Origin: Sphingomonas crocodyli
GTDB taxonomy: Bacteria; Pseudomonadota; Alphaproteobacteria; Sphingomonadales; Sphingomonadaceae
Reading direction: 5' to 3'
Assembly (NCBI RefSeq): GCF_004005865.1
Contig: NZ_SACN01000006.1
Location: 1 to 64,000 of the forward strand
DNA: 64,000 bases
The notes beneath the pieces are model-generated. The model was not told the origin of the DNA and did not search any database. It saw nothing but the letters and a program-made list of their open reading frames with translations. Shown here piece by piece: positions 45,593 through 54,265 of the stretch (positions are counted from its first letter, which is position 1; the number at the start of each line of letters is the position of its first letter). The translations under genes and the position numbers were made by a program.

Positions 45593-46509
45593 TCGGCCGC
45601 GACCGCCATCGGCTGCGGATGGATCACGATGCTTTCGCGACCATCGGGGCCGACCGGGACTTCGCCCGCCAGCGTCACGCGGCGCACGACGCGGGTCTGG
45701 TTGCCCAGATCGGCGACCACCTTGTGCTGGGTCGCGCGATTGTCCCAGATCACGAGGTCGCCGGTGCGCCAGTGCCAGCGCACGATATTCTCGGTCGCCT
45801 CGACATGGCGGGTGAACATCGCGAGCAGGGCGTCCGAATCCGCCTTGGGCAGCCCGACGATCTCGCGCGCGAAGCCGCCAAGCAGGAGCAGTTTCTCGCC
45901 CGTCACCGGGTGGACGCGCACCATCGGATGCTCGGTTTCGAAGCGGGTCGCGGTGAAGGCGCTGAAATCGCTGCTCTTGGCATTCTGCACCGGCGAGGGC
46001 GCGAGATAATCGAACATATTGGTGTGGATGACGCGCAGGCTCTCGGCGAGCGTCTTGAGCGTGTCCGGCAGATATTTGTAGGCGGTGACGGTGTTGATCC
46101 ACATCGTGTCGCCCCCCGCCGGCGGCATATCGACCCCGCGCAGGATCGACGCGCGCGGATAATCGGCGGTGAAGGTGACATCAGTGTGCCAGACCGATGC
46201 AACCCGGTTCTCGGCGGTCGCGAGTTCGAGGATGTAGGACGATCCCGGCGCGACCTTGAGCGTGGGATGCGCGACCGGCTTGCCCAGCCGGTTAGCGAAC
46301 GCTTCCTGGCTCTCGTCGGTCAGATGATCCTGATCGCGGAAGAACAATACCTTGTGCCGCGCCAGCGCCGCTTCGATCGCGGCGATATCGGCGTCGCTGA
46401 TATCCGGCCCAAGCTTGATCCCGCGCACCTCGCCGCCGATCCGGCCGGTGACGGGGGCGATGTCGAGCGGCGACGATGGATCGGGCTGGTTGTCATAGCT
46501 GATGGTCAT
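45589..46509 (-). CDS. TauD/TfdA-family Fe(II)/2-oxoglutarate dioxygenase
   Basis: 306 aa. Iron ligands His108-x-Asp110 (VWHTDVTF) and His262 (DNRATQHKV); the 2-oxoglutarate-binding Arg lies in QTRVVRRVTLAGE. The opening IAPVTGRIGGEVRGIKLGPDIS is typical of the TauD family. Cleaves sulfonates, aryloxyacids or similar with oxygen and 2-oxoglutarate; no sulfur or phenoxy genes nearby fix the substrate. First gene of a tauD-tetR operon. Confidence 0.92.
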   Translation of the reverse strand: MTISYDNQPDPSSPLDIAPVTGRIGGEVRGIKLGPDISDADIAAIEAALARHKVLFFRDQDHLTDESQEAFANRLGKPVAHPTLKVAPGSSYILELATAENRVASVWHTDVTFTADYPRASILRGVDMPPAGGDTMWINTVTAYKYLPDTLKTLAESLRVIHTNMFDYLAPSPVQNAKSSDFSAFTATRFETEHPMVRVHPVTGEKLLLLGGFAREIVGLPKADSDALLAMFTRHVEATENIVRWHWRTGDLVIWDNRATQHKVVADLGNQTRVVRRVTLAGEVPVGPDGRESIVIHPQPMAVAAE

Positions 46510-46538
46510 AGCGGTCCTCTCCTCTTATGCGACTCGTT

Positions 46539-46556
46539 TTAATTCATCTGAATTAA
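46539..46556. promoter_or_regulatory. Candidate TetR operator upstream of tauD
   Basis: TTAATTCA-TC-TGAATTAA is a perfect inverted repeat (8-bp arms, 2-nt centre) ending 30 nt before the tauD ATG at 46509. AT-rich in a GC-rich setting. Fits a dimeric TetR site for the regulator encoded in the operon. Confidence 0.6.
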
Positions 46557-46632
46557 TTTGCCAATATCAGCGTGTTCCGTAAGCCGTCAGCAGAGGCGTT
46601 GACCTCCTTTCGCCGAAACGACATCGTGCGAT

Positions 46633-47040
46633 ATGCTTCTCCGCGGCTTCACTCTCGCTTTCGTTGCCGCGCTTTCAGGGTGTGCGAAACATCTTCCCGC
46701 TTCGGATCAAGAACTAGCGATTGCGGAGAAGTTCATTCGGGAGGACCAGACACCGCTATCTCCCAAAATTCTGGCGCTCTGGCATGCTAATGCGAACGCC
46801 TCGAGCGTCGGGTGTGGTGAGATAGAACCACCTGCGGCGCTTAACGGCAAGCGTCCTTCTTTGCGATTTTATTACGATTTCACGGCCGGTTATGGCCAGG
46901 TCGAGTATCATGAGTTGTGGGTTGGTGATCTTGTCGGCAACGCTTCGCTTTCTGTGAACCGAACGCTGTTTGATAAGCTGTGGGACACTGGCTGCGCGCC
47001 GTACGCGCCTCTCGCGCGCCGCATAGCCTGGCTTCTCTAA
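46633..47040 (+). CDS. Putative lipoprotein of unknown function
   Basis: 135 aa. Lipoprotein-like signal (LLRGFTLAFVAALSGCAKH) with a lipobox LSGC. The mature part contains paired cysteines (SVGCGEIEPP and DTGCAPYAP) and aromatic strands (RFYYDFTAGYGQVEYHELWVG), which suggests a disulfide-bonded beta fold. Noticeably lower GC than its surroundings, a hint of recent transfer. No family recognised. Confidence 0.65.
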   Translation: MLLRGFTLAFVAALSGCAKHLPASDQELAIAEKFIREDQTPLSPKILALWHANANASSVGCGEIEPPAALNGKRPSLRFYYDFTAGYGQVEYHELWVGDLVGNASLSVNRTLFDKLWDTGCAPYAPLARRIAWLL

Positions 47041-47133
47041 CCCCCCGACAATTGGTCCAACTAACTGAGGCAGCGATATCGCCTTGTGCTTCGGCGCTTC
47101 AAACCGTCGCATGTCCGGCCTATGGGCGATGCC

Positions 47134-48360
47134 ATGAGCGACCAGACATCCCCCCTCGCCCGTCCCTTCCCCGCACTGCCCGCGATCCCCGGCGTCCGCG
47201 CCGCAGTCGCCCGCGCGCGCTACAAGAATTGGGATCGGTGCGACCTGACCTATGTGGCCTTCGATGAGGGCACCGCGGTCGCGGGGGTGACGACCAAGAG
47301 CAAATGCCCGTCGCCCGAGGTCGAGTGGTGCCGCGCCGCGCTGCCGCTGGGCCGCGCCCGCGCGCTGGTGGTCAATGCCGGAAACTCGAACGCCTTCACC
47401 GGCCATCGCGGCCGCGCGGCGGTCGAGGCGATTGCGGCGAAGGTGGCCGGCTCGGTCGGCTGCCAGCCGTCGGACGTGTTCGTCTCCTCGACCGGCGTGA
47501 TCGGCGTGCCGCTGCCGATCGACAAGGCGGAGGCGGGGCTGGACGCCGTGCTCGGAGCTCCCGAGGCGACGTGGGAAGAAGCCGCCGCCACGATTATGAC
47601 GACCGACACCTTCGCCAAGGGCGCTGTCACCCGCGCGGCGATCGGCGGCAAGACGGTGAGCCTGGTCGGCATCATCAAGGGTTCGGGGATGATCGCGCCC
47701 GACATGGCGACGATGCTCGGCTACGTCTTCACCGACGCGGCGGTCGAACCGGCCTTCCTGCAGACGATGCTCGATACCGCGAATGTCGCCAGCTTCTCCT
47801 CGATCACGGTCGATGGCGATACCTCGACCAGCGACACCGTGCTCGCCTTCGCGACGGGCAAGGCGGGGAATGACGTCCTGCGCAGCTTCGATGACGCGGG
47901 CGCGGACGCCTTCCAGTCGGCGCTGACCGAGCTTTGCACGGAGCTCGCGCACCTCGTCGTCCGCGACGGCGAGGGCGCGTCGAAGTTCATCGCGATCACG
48001 GTCGAAGGCGCGGTCAGCAACGAGAGCGCACATACAATCGCGCTGTCGATCGCCAATTCGCCGCTCGTCAAAACCGCGATTGCGGGCGAGGACGCCAATT
48101 GGGGCCGCGTCGTGATGGCGGTTGGCAAGGCGGGCGAACCCGCCGAGCGCGACAAGCTCTCGATCCGCTTCGGCGCGACCCAGGTGGCGCGAGAGGGGCT
48201 GGCGGTCGAAGGCTATGACGAGGCGCCGGTCGCCGCGCACCTGAAGGGGCAGGAGATCGACATCGGGGTCGAACTCGGGCTGGGCGAAGGCCGGGCGACG
48301 GTTTGGACCTGCGACCTCACCCACGGCTATATCGCGATCAACGCCGACTACAGAAGCTGA
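47134..48360 (+). CDS. argJ: Bifunctional glutamate N-acetyltransferase/amino-acid acetyltransferase
   Basis: 408 aa from ATG 47134; 47122 is an alternative. KGSGMIAPDMATML contains the self-cleavage site: Thr193 becomes the nucleophile of the beta chain after the Ala192-Thr193 break. VNAGNSNAFTG and the C-terminal TCDLTHGYIAINADYRS are family signatures. Recycles the acetyl group from N-acetylornithine to glutamate in arginine synthesis. In many alphaproteobacteria argJ follows secA; here toxin-antitoxin, TauD and a lipoprotein separate them. Confidence 0.97.
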   Translation: MSDQTSPLARPFPALPAIPGVRAAVARARYKNWDRCDLTYVAFDEGTAVAGVTTKSKCPSPEVEWCRAALPLGRARALVVNAGNSNAFTGHRGRAAVEAIAAKVAGSVGCQPSDVFVSSTGVIGVPLPIDKAEAGLDAVLGAPEATWEEAAATIMTTDTFAKGAVTRAAIGGKTVSLVGIIKGSGMIAPDMATMLGYVFTDAAVEPAFLQTMLDTANVASFSSITVDGDTSTSDTVLAFATGKAGNDVLRSFDDAGADAFQSALTELCTELAHLVVRDGEGASKFIAITVEGAVSNESAHTIALSIANSPLVKTAIAGEDANWGRVVMAVGKAGEPAERDKLSIRFGATQVAREGLAVEGYDEAPVAAHLKGQEIDIGVELGLGEGRATVWTCDLTHGYIAINADYRS

Positions 48361-48368
48361 TCACATGA

Positions 48369-48468
48369 CTGATCCCCGGCGAAGGCCGGGGCCCAGTATC
48401 GACGACGCTTAGGTGGTGATCTGACCTCAAGGCCACCCAACTGGGCCCCGGCCTTCGCCGGGGATCAG
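48369..48468. repeat. Palindromic intergenic repeat, family A, copy 4
   Basis: Perfect 29-bp arms (48369-48397 and 48440-48468) containing CCCCGGCGAAGGCCGGGG. It lies between convergent argJ and the NmrA-like gene; the stop codon of the latter (48465-48467) lies inside the right arm. Confidence 0.85.
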
Positions 48469-49388
48469 CTTTGAGCAGGCCCGACCTCGATCCGCGCCGC
48501 ATTGCGCTTCGCCCACTCGGTGATCGGCAATGGCGTAAGGCCATATCGGCGTGCGGCTGCGGCTCTCGCCGGATAGCCGATGTCGCCCAGCCAGACATGC
48601 TGGGTGACAATCCGCGGGTGCAGCCCCAGCTCTGCCGCGCGTTCGGGCGAGGCGCGGACCACCTTCACCGGCTTGCCCGAGGCCGCCGCCAGCGCATCGG
48701 CCATCGCCTCGTCGGTCAGTTCGTCATCGGCGATTTCGAGGATAACGCCCGCGAAGCGATCGGGATCGGCGATCGCGCTCGCCGCCGCCTCGCCGATGCT
48801 CTCGTAGGAGATGTAGGGGACCTTCACCCCCTCGGGCACCGCCGTCAGCAACTCGCCATGCGTCGCGAGGCGCGGGAACAACACCCGCGCGAAGGCGATG
48901 GCGTTATCGACGATCATCGGCGGCCGCACGATCGTCCATCGCTTGAAGCCCGCCGCGCGGACCAGCCGCTCCTCGGCCGCCTTCAGCTCCCAATATGCGT
49001 GGCGGCCTTCCCAATAATCGGGCCAGATCGACGGATCGGTCCAGCCCGGAAAGCTTTCGTGGAGGCCGGTCGCGGAGACGGTCGACTGGACGACATGCTC
49101 GACCCCGGCGGCGAGCGCGGCGTTCAGCAACGTCTCGACATGCTCGACCGGCGCATTGTCGAGCTGGAGCGAGAACACAGCATCCACGCCCTCCACCGCG
49201 CGAGCGATCGAGGTGGGATCGGCATAGTCGCCGACGACCAGTTCGGCGCCCAGCGCGGCCAGATCGCGTGCGACCGGCTTCCCCGCATCGCGCACCAGCG
49301 CGCGGACGCGCATGCCGCGTTTCAGGCAGGCGCGCGCCGTGGCGCTTCCCTGCCCGCCGGTCGCGCCGGTGACGAGAATATGCGTCAT
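48465..49388 (-). CDS. NmrA-like NAD(P)-binding reductase/regulator
   Basis: 307 aa from ATG 49388. Rossmann start THILVTGATGGQGSATARACLKRG. Then AELVVGDYADPTSIARAVEGVDAVFSLQ and an NmrA-style YWELKAAEERLVRAAGFKRWTIVRPP. Atypical SDR family lacking the YxxxK pair, so it may be a sensor of NAD(P)H or a reductase. Its start lies 4 nt after the stop of the epoxide-hydrolase-like gene, so the two form an operon. The last codons lie in repeat A. Confidence 0.85.
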   Translation of the reverse strand: MTHILVTGATGGQGSATARACLKRGMRVRALVRDAGKPVARDLAALGAELVVGDYADPTSIARAVEGVDAVFSLQLDNAPVEHVETLLNAALAAGVEHVVQSTVSATGLHESFPGWTDPSIWPDYWEGRHAYWELKAAEERLVRAAGFKRWTIVRPPMIVDNAIAFARVLFPRLATHGELLTAVPEGVKVPYISYESIGEAAASAIADPDRFAGVILEIADDELTDEAMADALAAASGKPVKVVRASPERAAELGLHPRIVTQHVWLGDIGYPARAAAARRYGLTPLPITEWAKRNAARIEVGPAQS

Positions 49389-49392
49389 CCGA

Positions 49393-49782
49393 TCAGCCCT
49401 GAAGCTGTTCCATCTGCTTGGCGAAATCGGCCGAATCGAAATAGTCGCGCCACACGGTGATCTCGCCATTTTCGACCGTCAAGGTGCCCATCACCGGCAC
49501 CGAGATCCGCACGCCGCTGGTGTGCGTGAACGCATCGACCCGCTCGTTCAGAACGACGTTACCGGCCGCCGCGATGTGGACCGTTACCCAATCGACCGTG
49601 AAGGCCGTTCCCGCGCCGAAATCCTTGTGGAACTGGCGCACATTCTCACGGCCCGTAATGTCGGGAAAGGGCACGTTGTCGTAGAGGACATCGGCCGACA
49701 ACATGTCGATCGCGGCGTCGACGCGCTGGGCGTTCCAGTGATCGAGGAAGGTCTTGGCGACGGCGATCGGATCGGCGGACAT
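49393..49782 (-). CDS. SnoaL/limonene-epoxide-hydrolase-like protein
   Basis: 129 aa from ATG 49782 (CAGGAGAG upstream). NTF2 fold resembling limonene-1,2-epoxide hydrolase: VAKTFLDHWNAQRVDAAIDMLSADVLYDNVPFPDITGRENVRQF, later FTVDWVTVHIAAAGNVVLNERVDAF and ITVWRDYFD, with Asp/Arg residues in LEH-like positions. Could hydrolyse an epoxide or bind a small ligand. First gene of an operon with the NmrA-like protein. Confidence 0.8.
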   Translation of the reverse strand: MSADPIAVAKTFLDHWNAQRVDAAIDMLSADVLYDNVPFPDITGRENVRQFHKDFGAGTAFTVDWVTVHIAAAGNVVLNERVDAFTHTSGVRISVPVMGTLTVENGEITVWRDYFDSADFAKQMEQLQG

Positions 49783-49891
49783 TGTCACTCTCCTGACGAT
49801 TTCTTTCCGCTCAACCTGATCGAGCAACATGACGATTGCACGACCGGCCCCGCGCTTTACAGCCATACGGAAAGCCAGAAGGGATCGTGCG

Positions 49892-50308
49892 ATGACGATG
49901 AGCGAAGGCGGCTATTTGTGCGGCAAGGTCCGCTATCGCATCAGCGCGGAGCCGACCGACGCCGGCTGGTGCCATTGCCGCAACTGTCAGCTTAATTCGG
50001 GCAGCCCGGCAATGGCCTTCGCCAATGTGCCGGTCGCGGATTTCGCCTTCATCGCGGGCGACACGCTGGTCGGCCGTTACCAGTCGAGCGAGATCGGCCA
50101 CCGCGCCTTTTGCACCGCGTGCGGCACCCCGCTCTATTTCAAGGCGGAGGAGGAAGAGAGCATCGCTTTCTCGATCGCCACGCTCGACGCACCCGAAACG
50201 GTTACGCCCGGCTATCATATCTTCTATGCGAGCCACATCGCCTGGGCGGGTGCGGCCGACGATCTGCCGCGCTACGCCAAACTTCGATCGGATGGAGACC
50301 CGCTTTGA
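49892..50308 (+). CDS. GFA family (Mss4-like) zinc protein
   Basis: 138 aa. Zinc cysteines: Cys10 (YLCGKVRY), Cys27/Cys29/Cys32 (CHCRNCQ) and Cys74/Cys77 (FCTACGTPLYF), the glutathione-dependent formaldehyde-activating/CENP-V layout. The next gene is a glutathione S-transferase whose TTG start overlaps the TGA (TTGA), which supports glutathione-linked chemistry. True formaldehyde activity is proven for few members. Confidence 0.87.
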   Translation: MTMSEGGYLCGKVRYRISAEPTDAGWCHCRNCQLNSGSPAMAFANVPVADFAFIAGDTLVGRYQSSEIGHRAFCTACGTPLYFKAEEEESIAFSIATLDAPETVTPGYHIFYASHIAWAGAADDLPRYAKLRSDGDPL

Positions 50309-50913
50309 TCATCTGGGGACGGCTCAACTCGCACAACGTCAAGAAGGTCGCCTGGCTCGCCGAGGAGATCGGGCTGGACTATGAGCGCCGCGATATTGGC
50401 GGGCAGTTCGGCTTTACCGACGCTTATGTCGCGATGAACCCCAACAAGCTGATCCCCACGATCGAGGATCGGGGCCTGGTGCTGTGGGAATCGAACGCGA
50501 TCCTGCGCTACATGGCCGCCGAACATGCGCCAGAAATCTTCTGGCCTGATGATGCGCGCGTCCGCGCGCGGGCCGACAAGTGGATGGACTGGCAATTCAG
50601 CTTCGCCGACGCGCAACGAGACGCCTTCGTCCACCTCGTCCGCCGCAAGCCCGAGGATCGCAATGCCGATGCGATCGCGAAATCGGCCGCCGCCTCGGCC
50701 AAGGCGATGGCGATCATCGAGGATGCGCTGAGCGACGCGCCGTGGCTGTCGGGCGAGCGGTTCGGGATCGGCGACGTGCCGATGGGCGTCTATGCCCACA
50801 CCTTTTTCACGCTCGACATCCCCCGCCCCGCGCTGCCGCGTGTCGAGGAATGGTATGGCCGGCTGAAGACGCGCCCCGGCTACGCCGCCAATGTCATGAT
50901 CCCGCTGACCTGA
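50305..50913 (+). CDS. Glutathione S-transferase
   Basis: 202 aa with TTG start at 50305 (GGAGA upstream), overlapping the GFA stop. Thioredoxin-like N domain: IIWGRLNSHNVKKVAWLAEEIGLDYERRDIGG, then PNKLIPTIEDRGLVLWESNAILRYMA, where Glu-Ser binds the gamma-glutamyl group. Helical C domain with WLSGERFGIGDVPMGVYAH. Ser9 or Asn10 replaces the usual Tyr/Cys catalytic site, like many bacterial GSTs. Substrate unknown. Confidence 0.88.
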   Translation: MIIWGRLNSHNVKKVAWLAEEIGLDYERRDIGGQFGFTDAYVAMNPNKLIPTIEDRGLVLWESNAILRYMAAEHAPEIFWPDDARVRARADKWMDWQFSFADAQRDAFVHLVRRKPEDRNADAIAKSAAASAKAMAIIEDALSDAPWLSGERFGIGDVPMGVYAHTFFTLDIPRPALPRVEEWYGRLKTRPGYAANVMIPLT

Positions 50914-50924
50914 GGGAGCGCGCC

Positions 50925-51716
50925 ATGCACAGCCTTTACGAACCCGTCGGCGCCCTCATGCGCACGGTCGCCCGCGACATCATGATGCCGCGCTACCGGA
51001 AACTGGCGACCGATCAGGTGAGCGAGAAGACCCCCGGCGATTTCGTCACGATCGTCGACAAGGAATCCGAGGCTTTGCTGACCGAGGCGCTGGCGAAGCT
51101 GCTGCCCGGATCGCGGGTGGTCGGTGAAGAAGCGGCCTCGATCGATCCCACCGTCGTCGACCGGATCGGCCAGGGCACCTGCTGGATCATCGATCCGCTC
51201 GACGGCACCAACAACTTCACCGAGGGCAAGAGCCCGTTCGCGATCATGATCGGCCTGACGATCGACGGCGCGCGCGAGGCGGGGTGGATCCTCGATCCCG
51301 TCACGGGCCGGATGTGCCACGCGGTGCGCGGCGAAGGCTGCCTCGTCGACGGCGAACGGGTGCGATCCCGCCAGTCCGGCGCACTGCCCAAGGCGGCGAT
51401 CGCGACCTATTTCATGCCGCCCGACCGGCAGGAGGATGTCCGTCGCCGCGCCGAGGGGAAGATGGAGATCGTCGCCATCCCGCGCTGCGCGGGCGAGCAA
51501 TATCCGCGCCTGTTCCTGGGCGCGAACGACATCGCCTTGTTCGAACGCACCCACCCCTGGGATCATGCGGCCGGCGCGCTGATGCTGGAGGAAGCCGGCG
51601 GCAAGATCGCGCGGCACGACGGATCGCCCTATCGGCTCGACGTGCCCGGCACTGGCGCAATCGCCGCGTCGACGCCCGAGATGTGGGATCTCGCGAGGAC
51701 AATATTGTTCGACTAA
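50925..51716 (+). CDS. Inositol monophosphatase family phosphatase
   Basis: 263 aa. Metal-site motifs: Glu-Glu in VVGEEAASID, IDPLDGTNNFTEGKSPFAIMIGL (DPLDGT) and late HPWDHAAGALMLEEAGGKI (WDxAAG). Mg-dependent phosphatase for inositol phosphate, 3'-phosphoadenosine or fructose bisphosphate. GAGGGAGC precedes the ATG. 11 nt after the GST, so probably the last gene of the GFA-GST operon. Confidence 0.92.
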   Translation: MHSLYEPVGALMRTVARDIMMPRYRKLATDQVSEKTPGDFVTIVDKESEALLTEALAKLLPGSRVVGEEAASIDPTVVDRIGQGTCWIIDPLDGTNNFTEGKSPFAIMIGLTIDGAREAGWILDPVTGRMCHAVRGEGCLVDGERVRSRQSGALPKAAIATYFMPPDRQEDVRRRAEGKMEIVAIPRCAGEQYPRLFLGANDIALFERTHPWDHAAGALMLEEAGGKIARHDGSPYRLDVPGTGAIAASTPEMWDLARTILFD

Positions 51717-51810
51717 AGGCTGACGTTTCCAAAGGTAACACAACGTCAATTCGTCGTACATTTCCGCCATTTTAAGATTTCGTTAACCAGTTCAGTCCGA
51801 TTGCGGACCT

Positions 51811-53307
51811 ATGGATTTGGTCGAGATCCCTACTGTCCCCCTGCACCCGCAGGAAGATGCGCGCCAGGCGACTTTGGACGCGCTGGCGATCCTCGACACG
51901 CCCCCGGATCGTGAGTTCGACGCGATCACCAATGCGGCGGCCCGGCTGTTCGGTTGCAAGATCGCCTTGGTCTCGCTGGTCGATCGCGATCGGCAATGGT
52001 TCAAGTCGCGCTGTGGGCTCGATACGAGCGAAACCGGCCGCGACGTCGCCTTCTGCCAGCATGTGATCGCGCTCGATCGCCCGCTGGTCGTCCCCGATGC
52101 GACGAAGGACGTCCGCTTCGCGATGAACCCGCTCGTCACCGACGGGCCGAAGATCCGTTTCTACGCCGGCATCCCGCTGCGCGTCGTGCGCCCCGACAAC
52201 AATGGCGCGCGCTATCCGGTCGGCACGCTCTGCATCATCGACGACAAGCAGCACGATTTCGGCAGCGAACAGCTCGCGCAGCTTTCCGAGCTGGCGGGCG
52301 TGATCGAGGCATTGCTCGACGTGCGGCTGGCCGAACAGGCGGCGCGCAAACTGGGCGAGGCGCAGCGCCGCGCGCTCGACTCGCTCGACGTCATGCAGCG
52401 CCTGTTCCGGCAGGCCGAACGTATGGCGAAGCTGGGATCGTGGCGCCTGCCGCTCTCCACCCGCCGGGTGCAATGGTCGGCCGAGACCTATGCGATCCAC
52501 GCGCTCACGCCGGCGGACAGCGAGTCCGTCGAGCGCGCGATCGAATTCTACGCGCCCTATGAGCGCCACAAGATCGCCGGCGCGCTCGAACGCGCGATCG
52601 AAGACGGCACGCCCTACGATCTGGAACTCGACTTCACCGATGCCACCGGCAAGGCGAAGCGGGTCCGGTGCCTTGGCGAGCTTGAGATGCGCGACGACGA
52701 GCCGGTGGCGCTGGTCGGCGTGATCCAGGACGTGACCGAACGCTGGATGATGGAGCAGCAGCTTCGCCAATTGGCGAACACGGACGAGCTGACCCGGCTC
52801 GCCAGCCGATCGGCCTTCAACACCTATATCGACGATCAGATCGGCCATGACGGGCCGCTGGCGCTGCTCCTGATCGACCTCGACAATTTCAAGACGGTCA
52901 ACGATCGCTGCGGCCATGCGGCGGGCGATGATCTGCTGCGGCTGATGGCATCGCGGTTGCAGGCGCCCTATCTGGCCGGCAGCTTCGCGGCGCGGCTGGG
53001 CGGTGACGAGTTCGTGATGGTGCTGACCGCGCCCGAGGCGCTGGACAATCTCGATCATCTGCTCGCCCGGCTGCTGGGCAATCTGCACCACCGCATGCGC
53101 GACGCGGGCGGATCGATCCACACCGGCGCCACGATCGGCGCGGCTCGCCTGATTGCGGGCGAGAACCGCAGCGCGCTGATGGCCCGCGCCGATGCCGCCC
53201 TCTATCGCGCCAAGGCCGCCGGGCGCGGCTGCGCGGTCGTCGCCGGCGCCGAAGAATGCGTCATTCCCCCCGCCGACCGCACCACCCACCTCCGCGCTGT
53301 CGGATAG
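51811..53307 (+). CDS. GAF-PAS-GGDEF diguanylate cyclase
   Basis: 498 aa, soluble. GAF at about 25-170 (EFDAITNAAARLFGCKIALVSLVD, then FYAGIPLR), PAS-like region 195-310, GGDEF domain 320-480 with the intact signature RLGGDEF (GGDEF 397-401) and DLDNFKTVND. The usual RxxD inhibitory site before GGDEF is absent (LAGS there), so feedback inhibition may be weak. Makes cyclic-di-GMP under control of a GAF ligand. Monocistronic. Confidence 0.92.
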   Translation: MDLVEIPTVPLHPQEDARQATLDALAILDTPPDREFDAITNAAARLFGCKIALVSLVDRDRQWFKSRCGLDTSETGRDVAFCQHVIALDRPLVVPDATKDVRFAMNPLVTDGPKIRFYAGIPLRVVRPDNNGARYPVGTLCIIDDKQHDFGSEQLAQLSELAGVIEALLDVRLAEQAARKLGEAQRRALDSLDVMQRLFRQAERMAKLGSWRLPLSTRRVQWSAETYAIHALTPADSESVERAIEFYAPYERHKIAGALERAIEDGTPYDLELDFTDATGKAKRVRCLGELEMRDDEPVALVGVIQDVTERWMMEQQLRQLANTDELTRLASRSAFNTYIDDQIGHDGPLALLLIDLDNFKTVNDRCGHAAGDDLLRLMASRLQAPYLAGSFAARLGGDEFVMVLTAPEALDNLDHLLARLLGNLHHRMRDAGGSIHTGATIGAARLIAGENRSALMARADAALYRAKAAGRGCAVVAGAEECVIPPADRTTHLRAVG

Positions 53308-53386
53308 CGTTCCGCACCGATTGACAGCCGCCCGCGCGCCCGCAACAAACGGGTAAAATGCGTTATAACGGGGAGGTTCGGCGATC

Positions 53387-54265
53387 ATGGCTCAACGCCA
53401 GGCGCTTGCGTTCGATACGGGGCCGGATGTGGCGGCGACATTGGGCGAGCCCGCGACGATCCGGGGCGAACTCTTCCTGCCCGAAGGCACGCCAACCCTA
53501 CTGATGGTCTGCATCGCCGGCGGCGGGATGAACCGGCACTATTTCGACCTGCCGACCCCGCCGGGCGAGGATGAGGCGAGTTTCGTCCGGGCGATGCTGG
53601 CAAAGGGCTTCGCGGTCGCGACGCTCGACTTCCTTGGCATCGGCGACAGCGACGAGCCTGCCGATCCCTTCCTGCTGACCCCCGATCTCCACGCGCAGGC
53701 GCTGGCGCATGCGACCCGCGCGCTGCAGGCGCAGACCGGGCTGCGCACCGTGGGCGTCGGCCACAGCTTCGGCGCGGGACTCAACGTGGCGATCCAGGCG
53801 CATGCGTCGCCGCATGCGGGGCTGGCGCTCCTCGGTTTCGGGGTCGCGCCGCTCGCGCGGCTCACGATGCCCGCCGAGGCCGACCTGCCGATCGAGGAGG
53901 CCCGCGCCCGCTTCGCCGAGTTCGCGGCGGGCCGCTTCAAGACGCCCTACCTCACGATCGAGCATATGGGCGGGCCGCGCGGGGCGATGCTGACGCAGGC
54001 TAATGATCGGCTGCTCGCGACGTCGGCCTATGCGACCGTCCTGCCCTACACCTTCAAGCCCGAAGCCGACACGATCGGCGTGCCGCTGCTGATCGGCCTA
54101 GGCGACAAGGATCTGCACGGCGAGCCGCGCGAGGCGATCCGGCATTTTCCAAAGGCGCGCGACATCACGCTGATCGAACTACCCGAAACCCGGCACAACC
54201 ATTTCGTCTATCCCAGCCGCACACACCTGTTCGATCGGATCGCGCATTGGGCATTGGGCCTGTGA
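53387..54265 (+). CDS. Alpha/beta hydrolase
   Basis: 292 aa. Nucleophile elbow GVGHSFGAG, catalytic Asp likely in GLGDKDLHGE and His in PETRHNHFVYPS. CIAGGGMNRHYFDLP forms the oxyanion region. Substrate unknown. It opens an operon with the epimerase-like gene (GTGA overlap at 54262-54265) and the NDP-forming acyl-CoA synthetase, which suggests a role in opening or releasing an acid that is then activated with CoA. Confidence 0.88.
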   Translation: MAQRQALAFDTGPDVAATLGEPATIRGELFLPEGTPTLLMVCIAGGGMNRHYFDLPTPPGEDEASFVRAMLAKGFAVATLDFLGIGDSDEPADPFLLTPDLHAQALAHATRALQAQTGLRTVGVGHSFGAGLNVAIQAHASPHAGLALLGFGVAPLARLTMPAEADLPIEEARARFAEFAAGRFKTPYLTIEHMGGPRGAMLTQANDRLLATSAYATVLPYTFKPEADTIGVPLLIGLGDKDLHGEPREAIRHFPKARDITLIELPETRHNHFVYPSRTHLFDRIAHWALGL

